Positions 26,245 to 33,697 of a stretch of 49,707 bases of DNA are shown here, in pieces. The notes beneath the pieces are model-generated. The model was not told the origin of the DNA. It saw nothing but the letters and a program-made list of their open reading frames with translations, and ran no database searches. The translations under genes were made by a program, and so were the position numbers. The DNA is from Nocardioides sp. J54 (GTDB lineage: Bacteria; Actinomycetota; Actinomycetes; Propionibacteriales; Nocardioidaceae), in NCBI RefSeq assembly GCF_000519005.1, contig NZ_JAER01000032.1, positions 1 through 49,707 on the forward strand, in the 5' to 3' direction. Position 1 is the stretch's first letter. The number at the start of each line of letters is the position of its first letter.

Positions 26245-26276
26245 AAACTAGAACCGGTTCCTTGCCAGTGGCAAGG
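26245..26276 (-). promoter_or_regulatory. Promoter and operator-like palindromes of the MmpL-TetR operon
   Basis: Minus strand: -35 TTGCCA (26274-26269), 18 bases, -10 TAGTTT (26250-26245), six bases, then GTG 26238. Two palindromes overlap it: GAACCGGTTC (26251-26260) in the spacer and CCTTGCC-AGT-GGCAAGG (26260-26276) over the -35. They are natural candidates for binding by the operon's own TetR protein. Confidence 0.6.
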
Positions 26277-26347
26277 AAGTGTGTCCGGACCCACTCCGCG
26301 GCCCCGATCGCCGTTTCCGGGTGGCACCCGTGTGGCAGGCTCGCCGC

Positions 26348-28048
26348 GTGACCGAGAACGACTTCACCCCCGACGCCATCGTCGTCGGCGCCGGCCTCGC
26401 CGGGCTCGTCGCGACCTTCGAGGCCACCCGCGCCGGCAAGAAGGTCCTGGTGCTCGACCAGGAGAACCGGGAGAACCTCGGCGGCCAGGCCTGGTGGTCG
26501 CTCGGCGGGCTCTTCCTCGTCGACTCCCCCGAGCAGCGCCGGATGGGCATCAAGGACTCCCGCGAGCTCGCCTGGCAGGACTGGCAGGGCTCGGCCGCCT
26601 TCGACCGGATCGGCGAGGGCGACGGGCCGGACCGCGGCGAGGACCACTGGGGCAGCCGCTGGGCCCGGGCGTACGTCGACTTCGCGGCCGGCGAGAAGCG
26701 CGACTACCTGCGCGCACTCGGCCTGAAGTCGCTCACGTTCGTCGGCTGGGCCGAGCGCGGCGACGGCTCGGCCAGCGGCCACGGCAACTCCGTCCCGCGC
26801 TTCCACCTGACCTGGGGCACCGGCCCCGAGGTCGTGCGGGTCTTCCTCGAGCCGGTCGAGCAGGCCGAGGAGCGCGGCCTGGTGCGCTTCGCGTTCCGCC
26901 ACCGTGTCGACGAGCTGCTCATCGAGGACGGCCGCTGCGTCGGCGTGCGCGGCTCGGTGCTCGAGCCCAACGACGGCCAGCCGCGCGGCGAGGCCTCCAG
27001 CCGGGAGGTCGTCGACGAGTTCGAGGTGCGGGCGCCCGCGGTGCTGGTCTCCTCCGGCGGCATCGGCCACAACTTCGAGCTGATGCGCGCGAACTGGCCC
27101 ACGGAGCGGGTCGGGCCGGTGCCGGAGCACATGATCGCCGGCGTGCCCGCCCACGTGGACGGCCGGATGCTCGCGATCAGCGAGTCCGCCGGCGCCAACC
27201 TGGTCAACCGCGACCGGATGTGGGCCTACGTCGAGGGCATCCACAACTGGGACCCGGTGTGGCCGAACCACGCGATCCGGATCCTGCCCGGCCCGTCGTC
27301 GATGTGGTTCGACGCCGACGGCAACCGGCTCACCGGCATGTCCGGCGTCCCGGGCGCCGACTCGATCGGCTCCATGAAGCAGGTCCTGGCCACCGGCGCC
27401 GACTACTCGTGGTTCGTGCTGACCCAGTCGATCATCGAGAAGGAGTTCGCCCTCTCCGGCTCGGAGCAGAACCCCGACTGGACCGGCAAGGACGTCCGGC
27501 TGATGCTCAAGGAGCGGCTCGCCAAGGGCGCCACCAGCCCGGTCGAGGCGTTCAAGGAGCACGGCGACGACTTCGTCGTGGCGGACAACCTGGACGACCT
27601 CGTGGCCGGCATGAACCGCATCGCCCGCGGCGGGCGGGTCCTCGACGTCGAGCACCTGCGCCGGCAGGTCGAGGACCGCGACCGCCAGGTCGACAACCCG
27701 TTCTGCAAGGACGCCCAGGTGATGGCGATCCACAACGCACGACGTGACCGCACCGGCAAGATCATGCGCGTCGCCAAGCCGCACCGGATCCTCGACCCCG
27801 CACACGGCCCGCTCATCGCCGTACGGCTCAACATCCTGAGCCGCAAGACGCTCGGCGGCATCAAGACCAACCTCGACAGCCAGGTCGTCCGCCCCGACGG
27901 CTCGGTCCTCCCCGGCCTGTACGCCGCGGGCGAGGTCGCGGGCTTCGGCGGTGGCGGTGTGCACGGCTACAACGCCCTCGAGGGGACCTTCCTCGGCGGC
28001 TGCATCTTCTCCGGCCGCGCCGCCGGTCGCGCGATCGGACGGGGCTGA
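26348..28048 (+). CDS. FAD-binding dehydrogenase (fumarate reductase / ketosteroid-dehydrogenase fold)
   Basis: 566 aa. The FAD Rossmann motif GAGLAG (14-19) and VLVLDQENRENLGGQAWWSLGGLFLVDSPEQRRMG open the protein; the C-terminus has GSVLPGLYAAGEVAGFGGGGVHGYNALEGTFLGGCIFSGRAAG, the FAD-binding signature of the family. I recall a mycobacterial protein of the same length and look (Rv0785, annotated only as FAD-binding dehydrogenase). It probably oxidises or reduces a C=C bond next to a carbonyl; steroid substrates are possible but not shown. GTG 26348 is chosen as start because the family begins there; CAGGCT lies six bases upstream. It diverges from the MmpL operon and is followed closely by a small membrane protein. 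Confidence 0.88.
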   Translation: MTENDFTPDAIVVGAGLAGLVATFEATRAGKKVLVLDQENRENLGGQAWWSLGGLFLVDSPEQRRMGIKDSRELAWQDWQGSAAFDRIGEGDGPDRGEDHWGSRWARAYVDFAAGEKRDYLRALGLKSLTFVGWAERGDGSASGHGNSVPRFHLTWGTGPEVVRVFLEPVEQAEERGLVRFAFRHRVDELLIEDGRCVGVRGSVLEPNDGQPRGEASSREVVDEFEVRAPAVLVSSGGIGHNFELMRANWPTERVGPVPEHMIAGVPAHVDGRMLAISESAGANLVNRDRMWAYVEGIHNWDPVWPNHAIRILPGPSSMWFDADGNRLTGMSGVPGADSIGSMKQVLATGADYSWFVLTQSIIEKEFALSGSEQNPDWTGKDVRLMLKERLAKGATSPVEAFKEHGDDFVVADNLDDLVAGMNRIARGGRVLDVEHLRRQVEDRDRQVDNPFCKDAQVMAIHNARRDRTGKIMRVAKPHRILDPAHGPLIAVRLNILSRKTLGGIKTNLDSQVVRPDGSVLPGLYAAGEVAGFGGGGVHGYNALEGTFLGGCIFSGRAAGRAIGRG

Positions 28049-28049
28049 C

Positions 28050-28391
28050 GTGGCCGGCGCGACGGACCCGGACCGACTCTCGCCGGACCAGGTCCCCGAC
28101 GACACCACCGGCGGCCAGCTCGCCGGGTGGATCGCCGAGGACGTCGCGCGCTACCTCGCGGCGCGGCTCGCGGCCCTGGCCGCCTGCGTGGCCGTCGTGG
28201 CCGGCGCGCTGTCGGAGTCCGCGTCCACCGGACTCAAGGCCACCAGCGCCACCGCGGGCGGCGTCGGCCTGCTCGTGCTCCTGGTGACCGGCCTGCTCCG
28301 CGCCCGCCGCACCCGGCAGTGGTGGGTCATCGGCATCGTCCTGGCCACCTGCGCCGCCCTGCTCGCCGCCATCTGGCTCGGCTCCACCTGA
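28050..28391 (+). CDS. Small membrane protein (113 aa)
   Basis: 113 aa from GTG 28050, one base after the stop of the flavin dehydrogenase, so it is co-transcribed and probably coupled. A soluble acidic N-terminus (about 35 residues) is followed by three hydrophobic segments: LAARLAALAACVAVVAGAL, GGVGLLVLLVTGLL and WWVIGIVLATCAALLAAIWL. I recognise no domain. It could anchor or partner the upstream enzyme, but only position supports that. Confidence 0.65.
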   Translation: MAGATDPDRLSPDQVPDDTTGGQLAGWIAEDVARYLAARLAALAACVAVVAGALSESASTGLKATSATAGGVGLLVLLVTGLLRARRTRQWWVIGIVLATCAALLAAIWLGST

Positions 28392-28402
28392 CCCGACTCC
28401 CC

Positions 28403-28512
28403 GGTCGAGATGTCACTCGTGGCGGGTCGAAGCGTCACTTGCGGCCGGTCGAGGCGTCACTTGTGGCCGGTCGAAGCGTCAGTTGTGGCGCGTCGAGACG
28501 TCATTTCCTGCC
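28403..28512 (+). repeat. 22-bp tandem repeat array, left block (5 units)
   Basis: Five contiguous 22-bp units begin at 28403, 28425, 28447, 28469 and 28491, each starting GGTCGA (CGTCGA in the last) followed by a CGTCACTTGTGGCC-like core. They differ at a few positions per unit. The block is close to the reverse complement of the array at 28536-28667. Confidence 0.9.
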
Positions 28513-28535
28513 CAACCGATCCATCGACGTACGGC

Positions 28536-28667
28536 GTGACCACTCGACGGGCCAGAAGTGACCACTCGACAGGCCAGACCTGACCACTCAACAGGCCAGA
28601 ACTGACCACTCAACAGGCCAGAACTGACCACTCAACAGGCCAGAGGTGACGTCTCAACGGGTGGGGT
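28536..28667 (-). repeat. 22-bp tandem repeat array, right block (6 units)
   Basis: Units start at 28536, 28558, 28580, 28602, 28624 and 28646. The core is TGACCACTCAACAGGCCAGA. Units 3-5 are nearly identical; the sixth is degenerate and runs into the last codons and stop of the alcohol dehydrogenase gene. About 17 of 22 bases match the reverse complement of the left-block unit, so the two blocks face each other across a 23-bp centre. No gene lies in 28392-28653. Confidence 0.9.
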
Positions 28668-29805
28668 CCACGAGGATCTTCGCGTGCCGCTCGGGGTCGG
28701 CGAGGTCGTCGAAGGCGTTGGCGACGCCGTCGAGGCCGACGGTGCCGGTGACGAGCGGGCGGACGTCGACCTTGCCGGAGGCGATCCACTGCAGGGACTG
28801 GTGGAACTCGCTGGGGTCGTAGGCGAACACGAAGCGCAGGTCGACCTCCTTGTTGATCGCCATCGACGGGCGGAAGGAGTCCTGGCCCATGCACACCCCG
28901 ACCACGACGACGCGGGTGAGCAGCGGCGCGTGCGCGACGACGTGCTCGATCATGCCGGGCAGGCCGACGCACTCGAAGACGACCGGACCGCGCGGCGTCG
29001 CACCGACCTTGTCGGCGGCGCGCAGGACGTGCGCCCACGGCAGCAGGGGTACGGCGCGCAGCTTGTCCATCGCGTCGAGGCCGACCTCGGCCAGCGCGAT
29101 CGCCTCGGTCAGGTAGCGCCGCGAGTCGGCGAAGGAGGACCACGGCGACTCGGTCGCGGGGTCGACCACGACGTCGGCGCCCATCTGCGCGGCGAGCTCG
29201 CGGCGGGCGGGCGAGAAGTCGCTGGCGATGACGTGGCGCACGCCGGTGGCCTTGAGCATCGCGATGACCGCCAGCCCGATCGGTCCGCAGCCGACGACGA
29301 CCGCGGTGTCGCGGGCGCCGACCTGGCCACGGCGCACGGCGTGCAGCGCCACCGCCATCGGCTCGGTCAGCGCGGCCGCGTCGGCCTCGAGGCCGTCGGG
29401 CACCCGCATGGTCATGGCGGCGTCGACGAGCACCTGCTCGGCGTACCCGCCCGGCGCCTTCGCGCTCAGGCCGGTGAGGTGCACGCCGTCCGGGGTGCGC
29501 AGCACCGGCAGGGCGACGACGCGAGCGCCCGCGGGGAAGGCCGAGCGCCGCGTGCCGGGCCCGTGCTCGGCGACGGTGCCGACAAACTCGTGGCCCATCA
29601 CGACCCGGTCGGTCGAGCGCATGAAGTCCTCGTAGCCCAGGGCCGCGGCGTCGTCCGCGGTCTCGTCGCAGCTGGTGCGCGCGTGCAGGTCCGACCCGCA
29701 GATCCCGGCCCGCTCGACGTCGAGCAGGAGCTGGCCCTGCGCCGGCCGCAGGTCCGGGACGTCCTCGACGGTGAGCCGGGACTGGTGGCAGACGACGGCG
29801 CGCAT
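28654..29805 (-). CDS. Zinc-binding alcohol dehydrogenase (MDR family)
   Basis: 383 aa. GroES-like N-terminal domain with catalytic-zinc ligands in GICGSDLH (Cys36) and the GHEFVG block, then a Rossmann domain with VVGCGPIGLAVIAMLKATG. The four closely spaced cysteines that bind structural zinc in classical alcohol dehydrogenases are absent: between ARVVALPVL and GGYAEQVLV there is only TPDGVHLTGLSAKAP. It therefore belongs to MDR relatives with a single zinc. Substrate unknown. Start ATG 29805 has TAGGCT six bases upstream, so it is likely leaderless. The final codons and stop lie in a degenerate unit of the 22-bp repeat, so the C-terminus may be repeat-derived. Confidence 0.9.
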   Translation of the reverse strand: MRAVVCHQSRLTVEDVPDLRPAQGQLLLDVERAGICGSDLHARTSCDETADDAAALGYEDFMRSTDRVVMGHEFVGTVAEHGPGTRRSAFPAGARVVALPVLRTPDGVHLTGLSAKAPGGYAEQVLVDAAMTMRVPDGLEADAAALTEPMAVALHAVRRGQVGARDTAVVVGCGPIGLAVIAMLKATGVRHVIASDFSPARRELAAQMGADVVVDPATESPWSSFADSRRYLTEAIALAEVGLDAMDKLRAVPLLPWAHVLRAADKVGATPRGPVVFECVGLPGMIEHVVAHAPLLTRVVVVGVCMGQDSFRPSMAINKEVDLRFVFAYDPSEFHQSLQWIASGKVDVRPLVTGTVGLDGVANAFDDLADPERHAKILVDPTR

Positions 29806-29811
29806 GCGCGC

Positions 29812-29817
29812 AGCCTA
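29812..29817 (-). promoter_or_regulatory. -10 box of a leaderless alcohol dehydrogenase gene
   Basis: TAGGCT on the minus strand, six bases before ATG 29805. The palindromic pckG terminator begins 13 bp further upstream. Confidence 0.5.
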
Positions 29818-29829
29818 GGGGAGGAAATG

Positions 29830-29864
29830 CGCAGCGCCCCGGCTCGTCGAGCCGGGGCGCTGCG
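29830..29864 (-). terminator. Perfect hairpin terminator of pckG
   Basis: A 17-bp perfect inverted repeat with a single central base; the arms begin GCAGCGCCCCGGCTCG. It lies 22 bp past the pckG stop. There is no T-run. Because of its position it also lies just upstream of the alcohol dehydrogenase promoter. Confidence 0.7.
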
Positions 29865-29885
29865 TCAGGTACGACGCCGGACGGG

Positions 29886-31709
29886 TCAGGCGTTGTCGAG
29901 GGACTGGGCGACGCGGCGGTGCGCCTCCCAGATCTCCTCGGGCAGGCCGTCGAACTGCGCGAGGTGCTTCTCGCGGTGGCCCATCTCCTGCTGCCAGCGC
30001 TCGACGTCGATGCTCAGCACCGTGTCGAGGTCGGCGAGGGCCTGCTCGTCGAGGCCGTCGAGGAGCAGCTCCTCGCGCTTCGGCAGGACGCCGACGGCGG
30101 TCTGCACGCCCTCGACCTCGCCCTCGAGGTACTGCATCAGCCACACGAGCGGGCGCAGGTTCTCGCGGTAGCCCGGCCACAGGAAGCGGCCGTCCTCGCC
30201 GCGCTGGAACCAGTTGACGTGCGCGAAGATCGGCTTGGTCGTCGCGCGGCCGAGGACCTCGAGCCAGTGCGCGGCGTAGTCCGCCTCGGAGTAGGACATG
30301 AACGGGCGCATCGACATCGGGTCGTAGCGGAGCACGCCCTCGAGGCCGTCGGCGGCCGCGGTCGCCTCGGCGCCCAGGGTGAGGCCGTCGTAGACGCCCT
30401 CGGCGATGTCCTTGATCGCGCGGATCAGGGGCTCGCGGTCACGGGTGCGGCCACCGAAGATGATGCCGTGGATCTCGACGCCCTTCGGGTCCTCGAAGTC
30501 CTTGGCGACGTTCGGGACGTTCGCGAGGGTGGTGGTGAACCGGCTGTTCGGGTGCGCCCACGGGTCGTCGGCGTGCTCCGGCGCGCGGTCGGCGATGACC
30601 TCGCCCTTCCAGTCCTCCCAGCCGTCGAGGTCGGTCGGCTTCTCGCCGCGACCCTCCCACCAGACCTCCTGGGTCTTGGTGTTGTAGGCGACGTTGGTGA
30701 AGATCGCGCCGGTGCCCGGGACGATCGAGTCGATCGCGGTCGGGTTGGTCTTCTCGTTGGTGTCCTTGGCGACACCGAAGACGCCGTTCTCCGGGTTCAT
30801 CCCGTAGAGCTTGCCGTCCTCGCCGACCCAGATCCACGCGATGTCGTCGCCGTAGAACTCGACGTAGTAGCGGTCACCGAGGGCGTCGGGCGCGAGCGTC
30901 ATGGCGAGGTTCGTCTTGCCGGACGCCGACGGGAAGCCGCCGCAGATGTTCCACTTCTTGCCGGTCTGCTTGTCGGTGATGCCGAGCAGCATGAACTGCT
31001 CCACGAGGAAGCCGTTCTTCCAGCCGTCGTAGGCACCCTGGCGCAGGCCGTGGGCGATCTTGCCGAGCAGCGCGTTGCCGCCGTACGACGAGCCGAAGTG
31101 CAGGATCGTGCGCTCGTCGGCGACGGTCACGAAGTAGCGCTTGTCGTCGGGAGTGCCCTGGCCGAGGTTCTCCAGGTCGCCGGTGACGTGCACGGCCTTG
31201 ACGAAGGAGTCGCCGAGGTCGTTGATGAACTCCACGCCGACCCGCGCCATGCGGATCATCTGGAGCACGACGTTGCGGTTGTCGGTGAGCTCGACGCCGG
31301 CGGCGAAGTTCTCCACCGGGGAGCCCTTGGGCGACATGAGGTAGGGGATGACGTACATCGTCTTGCCCGCCGAGGCGCCGGTCATCAGCTCGATGAGCTT
31401 CGGCTTCATCTCGGCGGAGGGCTTCCAGTTGTTGTAGACGCCCTTGTCGGCCTCGTTGCTGGTGGCAACGATGGTGCGCTCCTCGGCGCGCGCGGTGTCC
31501 TTGTAGTAGGAGCGCGAGTAGTAACGGCCCTCGCCGGCGGGGAGGAGCTCGCCTGCGTCCAGTGCCTCCTGGATCAGGCGCGCGTCGTCGGCCGCGGACA
31601 CGACCTCGACGCGCTCTGCTCCCGTGATGTTGGCCCAGTGTGCGACGTACTCACGGACGTGGGGGTTGGTGAGTCCCGCCTCGTCGAGCGTCCGCTCCAC
31701 ATCAACCAT
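29886..31709 (-). CDS. pckG: Phosphoenolpyruvate carboxykinase (GTP)
   Basis: 607 aa from ATG 31709. The enzyme converts oxaloacetate and GTP to PEP, GDP and CO2, the first step of gluconeogenesis. GTP-type features are SYGGNALLGKIAHGLR, the kinase P-loop GGFPSASGKTNLAM (Lys265), the metal-site YGDDIAWI, NPENGVFGVA and FGGRTRDREPLI. In the GTP family as I know it this P-loop reads PSACGKTN, with a hyper-reactive cysteine; here that position is Ser263 (codon 30921-30923). The region around MYVIPYLMSPKGSPVENFAAGVELTDNRNVV is also divergent from the usual form. GTG 31751 in frame could add 14 residues; 607 aa fits the family better. A strong hairpin terminates the gene. Confidence 0.93.
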   Translation of the reverse strand: MVDVERTLDEAGLTNPHVREYVAHWANITGAERVEVVSAADDARLIQEALDAGELLPAGEGRYYSRSYYKDTARAEERTIVATSNEADKGVYNNWKPSAEMKPKLIELMTGASAGKTMYVIPYLMSPKGSPVENFAAGVELTDNRNVVLQMIRMARVGVEFINDLGDSFVKAVHVTGDLENLGQGTPDDKRYFVTVADERTILHFGSSYGGNALLGKIAHGLRQGAYDGWKNGFLVEQFMLLGITDKQTGKKWNICGGFPSASGKTNLAMTLAPDALGDRYYVEFYGDDIAWIWVGEDGKLYGMNPENGVFGVAKDTNEKTNPTAIDSIVPGTGAIFTNVAYNTKTQEVWWEGRGEKPTDLDGWEDWKGEVIADRAPEHADDPWAHPNSRFTTTLANVPNVAKDFEDPKGVEIHGIIFGGRTRDREPLIRAIKDIAEGVYDGLTLGAEATAAADGLEGVLRYDPMSMRPFMSYSEADYAAHWLEVLGRATTKPIFAHVNWFQRGEDGRFLWPGYRENLRPLVWLMQYLEGEVEGVQTAVGVLPKREELLLDGLDEQALADLDTVLSIDVERWQQEMGHREKHLAQFDGLPEEIWEAHRRVAQSLDNA

Positions 31710-31763
31710 GTGTTTCGCCAGCCTTTCGGTCCAAGTCAGCCGTGCGGGCACGCTACCCCACCG

Positions 31764-31835
31764 GCCACCCGGAAAAATCCGGGGTTCGAATCACTGTGAT
31801 CCGTGGACACCGTCGTCCGCGTGACAGTCACCATG
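31764..31835. promoter_or_regulatory. Palindromes upstream of pckG
   Basis: In the pckG leader region are CCGGAAAAATCCGG (about 31770-31783), ATCACTGTGAT (about 31790-31800) and TGACAGTCA (about 31822-31830). These are short palindromes suited to dimeric regulators, but no known regulator is matched. The rest of 31710-32184 holds no intact gene, only the fragment at 31941-32108. Confidence 0.3.
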
Positions 31836-31940
31836 ACACCGCTTCGCCGCCGACGCACATCCGCGCCAACCAGCGAGATCACACCCGTGAACGGCCCCGA
31901 ACCCTTTGGATCGATCAAGGAAGCGGCGGCCCGGATCCTC

Positions 31941-32108
31941 TCAGGTGGCCGCCAGGAGGAGCTCACGGGCCCGGCGCAGCCGGCGGAAGTACGTCGCCCG
32001 CGACTGGTAGGTCGAGCGGAGCACCGACTCGTGGGGGGCCCCTCGCGTCAGGTAGCGCTGGGTGACGAGGTCGAGCAGCGCGGGCTCCTCGGCGAGGGTG
32101 GTGCTCGC
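31941..32108 (-). pseudogene. Fragment resembling the C-terminal HTH of a larger protein
   Basis: The minus strand encodes about 55 residues, LAEEPALLDLVTQRYLTRGAP, then SRATYFRRLRRARELLLAAT and a stop. This resembles a C-terminal sequence I associate with actinobacterial regulators (RRYL..G..HE..A..L..SRATYFRRLR). No start codon or homologous sequence lies upstream of it, so it looks like a remnant. It could be a chance frame. Confidence 0.35.
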
Positions 32109-32184
32109 CGCTCGCTGACCCCGGGTTGGGCAGCGGCGTCGTGGGGTAGGAAGCGCCCGTGGCACCCGCACGACAGGAGCACCG

Positions 32185-33204
32185 ATGAACCAGCCGCCCC
32201 CGCCCTCCTCCGGACAGCCGGGCTGGGGGCCGCCCTCCGGACCCCCGCAGGGCCCGCCGCAGGGCCCGCCACAGGGCCCGCCACAGGGCCCGCCACAGGG
32301 CCCGCCTCCTGGCTGGGGACCGCCGCCGCAGGGCGGCCCGCAGGGGCAGCCCGGCTGGGGCCAGCCACCCCAGGGACCGCCCCAGGGCCCGCCGCCGGGC
32401 CCGCCGCCCGGGTGGGGCCCGCCCGGCCAGCCCGGGTACGGCGGTGGTGGCGGTGGCGGCCCGCGCCGGCACACGGGCCTGATCATCGGCATCGTCGCCC
32501 TCGTCGTGCTGCTCGTCGGCGGCATCGTGACGACCGCCGTGATCGTGGCCAACCGCGACGACGGCGACGAGAAGGCCAGCGGCGGCTCGTCGGCGACGAC
32601 CGACGGGTCCCCCACGGACGCCACGTCCCCGACTGACGCCACCACCGACACGACCACCGACACGACGACCGAGGCGCCGACCGACGGCCCCTCCTCGACG
32701 GTCCCGTCGACGCCGTACTCCCCGAGCGACGACACCGGCGACGACGTGCACCTCGACGTGAAGTCCTCGGACTTCGAGGGCGACTGGGACTTCAAGTACG
32801 GCGACGTCACGCACAAGGCGAAGCTGCGCCAGTCGTGGGACCACGCCAGCTGCGCCCCCGTCGAGACCGGCTCGGTCTTCACCCAGCAGCGCTGCGAGTA
32901 CGCCGTGCAGTGGAGCTACTCCGCCCTCAACGGCAAGGCCCGCGTCACGCACATCTTCCTGGTCTTCGACACCGAGCGGCACGCGAAGGCTGCCGAGGCG
33001 AAGGTCAAGGACAAGGACTTCGACCTGCCCGACGGCTCGATCCACGACGACTTCGTCCAGGGCAAGTGGAACCACAGCGTCTACGGCAACGTCGTCGGCG
33101 TGACGATCGGGACCACGAACGCGAAGGTCAACGAGAAGAAGCTGCAGTCGCTGGTGAACTACATGAACACCGACTACAAGGTCGCGCTGCTCTTCCAGTC
33201 CTGA
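32185..33204 (+). CDS. Proline-rich single-pass membrane protein with extracytoplasmic domain
   Basis: 339 aa. Residues 1-93 are a Pro/Gly/Gln-rich cytoplasmic tail dominated by GPPQ repeats. One membrane helix follows (TGLIIGIVALVVLLVGGIVTTAVIV, about 97-121), then a Thr/Ser/Asp-rich linker (TDATSPTDATTDTTTD) and an extracytoplasmic domain of about 130 residues with two cysteines (ASCAPVE, QQRCEYAV) likely forming a disulfide. The plan is common in actinobacterial secreted-domain proteins of unknown role. ATG 32185 has GGAG six bases upstream. It is a single gene, divergent from pckG. Confidence 0.8.
   Translation: MNQPPPPSSGQPGWGPPSGPPQGPPQGPPQGPPQGPPQGPPPGWGPPPQGGPQGQPGWGQPPQGPPQGPPPGPPPGWGPPGQPGYGGGGGGGPRRHTGLIIGIVALVVLLVGGIVTTAVIVANRDDGDEKASGGSSATTDGSPTDATSPTDATTDTTTDTTTEAPTDGPSSTVPSTPYSPSDDTGDDVHLDVKSSDFEGDWDFKYGDVTHKAKLRQSWDHASCAPVETGSVFTQQRCEYAVQWSYSALNGKARVTHIFLVFDTERHAKAAEAKVKDKDFDLPDGSIHDDFVQGKWNHSVYGNVVGVTIGTTNAKVNEKKLQSLVNYMNTDYKVALLFQS
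32248..32307 (+). repeat. 12-bp in-frame tandem repeat encoding Gln-Gly-Pro-Pro
   Basis: Five 12-bp units CAGGGCCCGCC(G/A) in a row, coding for QGPP repeats in the cytoplasmic tail; related but interrupted units continue to about 32405. Confidence 0.85.
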
Positions 33205-33235
33205 CCACGTCCGGTGCCGACCACGTCGCACCCCC

Positions 33236-33241
33236 TAGGCT
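33236..33241 (+). promoter_or_regulatory. -10 box of the leaderless acidic protein gene
   Basis: TAGGCT, six bases before ATG 33248; same arrangement as for the alcohol dehydrogenase gene. Confidence 0.45.
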
Positions 33242-33247
33242 CGGGCC

Positions 33248-33697
33248 ATGGGGGACGACGGGGCACTCTCGCCGGACGACCGGCCGGGCGGGCGCAGCAC
33301 GCTGGGCGAGCTCTACCGCACCGTGCCGGCGTCGGAGGAGTACGACGCCCGGGAGGGTGACGTCGAGGCGGCGCGCACCGCGTGGTGGCGCGAGGTGGCC
33401 CGCGAGGTCGCCCGGCTGGACCGCGAGGCCGTGGCCGAGGAGCTCGCCGCTGCCGGGAAGGCAGAGGGGGACGACGCCGCCGACGATGCTGCCGATCCCA
33501 CCGAGGCTGGCGAGGCCTGCGACGGTGCTGGCGGTCCGGACGCGGAGACGCTCACGCCCGGCCAGGCGCTCGGCATGATCGAGCACCTGCTCGACGCCGA
33601 GGTGATCGATGACCCCGACGACACCGACGACATCGGTGACGACGACGGTGCTGACCGCGAGGGTGGCGAGGGCGGCGAGGCGGGTCAGTCCCGGTAG
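33248..33697 (+). CDS. Hypothetical acidic protein (149 aa)
   Basis: 149 aa, strongly acidic. The N-terminal 70 residues look folded (TLGELYRTVPASEEYDAREGDVEAARTAWWREVAREVARLDREAVAEELAAAG); the middle and C-terminal parts are low-complexity acidic (DDAADDAADPTEAGEA, DDPDDTDDIGDDDGADREGGEGGEAG), separated by a short helical piece LTPGQALGMIEHLLDAEVI. No known domain. Its last 13 bases overlap the end of the convergent AsnC-family gene. Confidence 0.65.
   Translation: MGDDGALSPDDRPGGRSTLGELYRTVPASEEYDAREGDVEAARTAWWREVAREVARLDREAVAEELAAAGKAEGDDAADDAADPTEAGEACDGAGGPDAETLTPGQALGMIEHLLDAEVIDDPDDTDDIGDDDGADREGGEGGEAGQSR

Noticed and set aside
22405..27747. Very long open frame (about 1780 codons) on the plus strand
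   Set aside because: It runs antisense to the TetR and MmpL genes and out of frame across the flavin dehydrogenase gene. Composition is Arg/Gly/Ala/Pro-rich, as expected of GC-rich shadow frames.
28403..28667. CRISPR array
   Set aside because: The repeats are 22 bp and contiguous with no unique spacers, the blocks are in opposite orientation and no cas genes are present.
31790..31800. CRP-type cAMP receptor site upstream of pckG
   Set aside because: ATCACTGTGAT has the half-sites in the opposite order and spacing to the TGTGA-N6-TCACA consensus.
31803..32636. Plus-strand open frame over the pckG-proline-rich gene gap
   Set aside because: It enters the proline-rich gene out of frame and becomes GPATGPATGP low-complexity sequence, a frame-shifted reading of the QGPP repeat.
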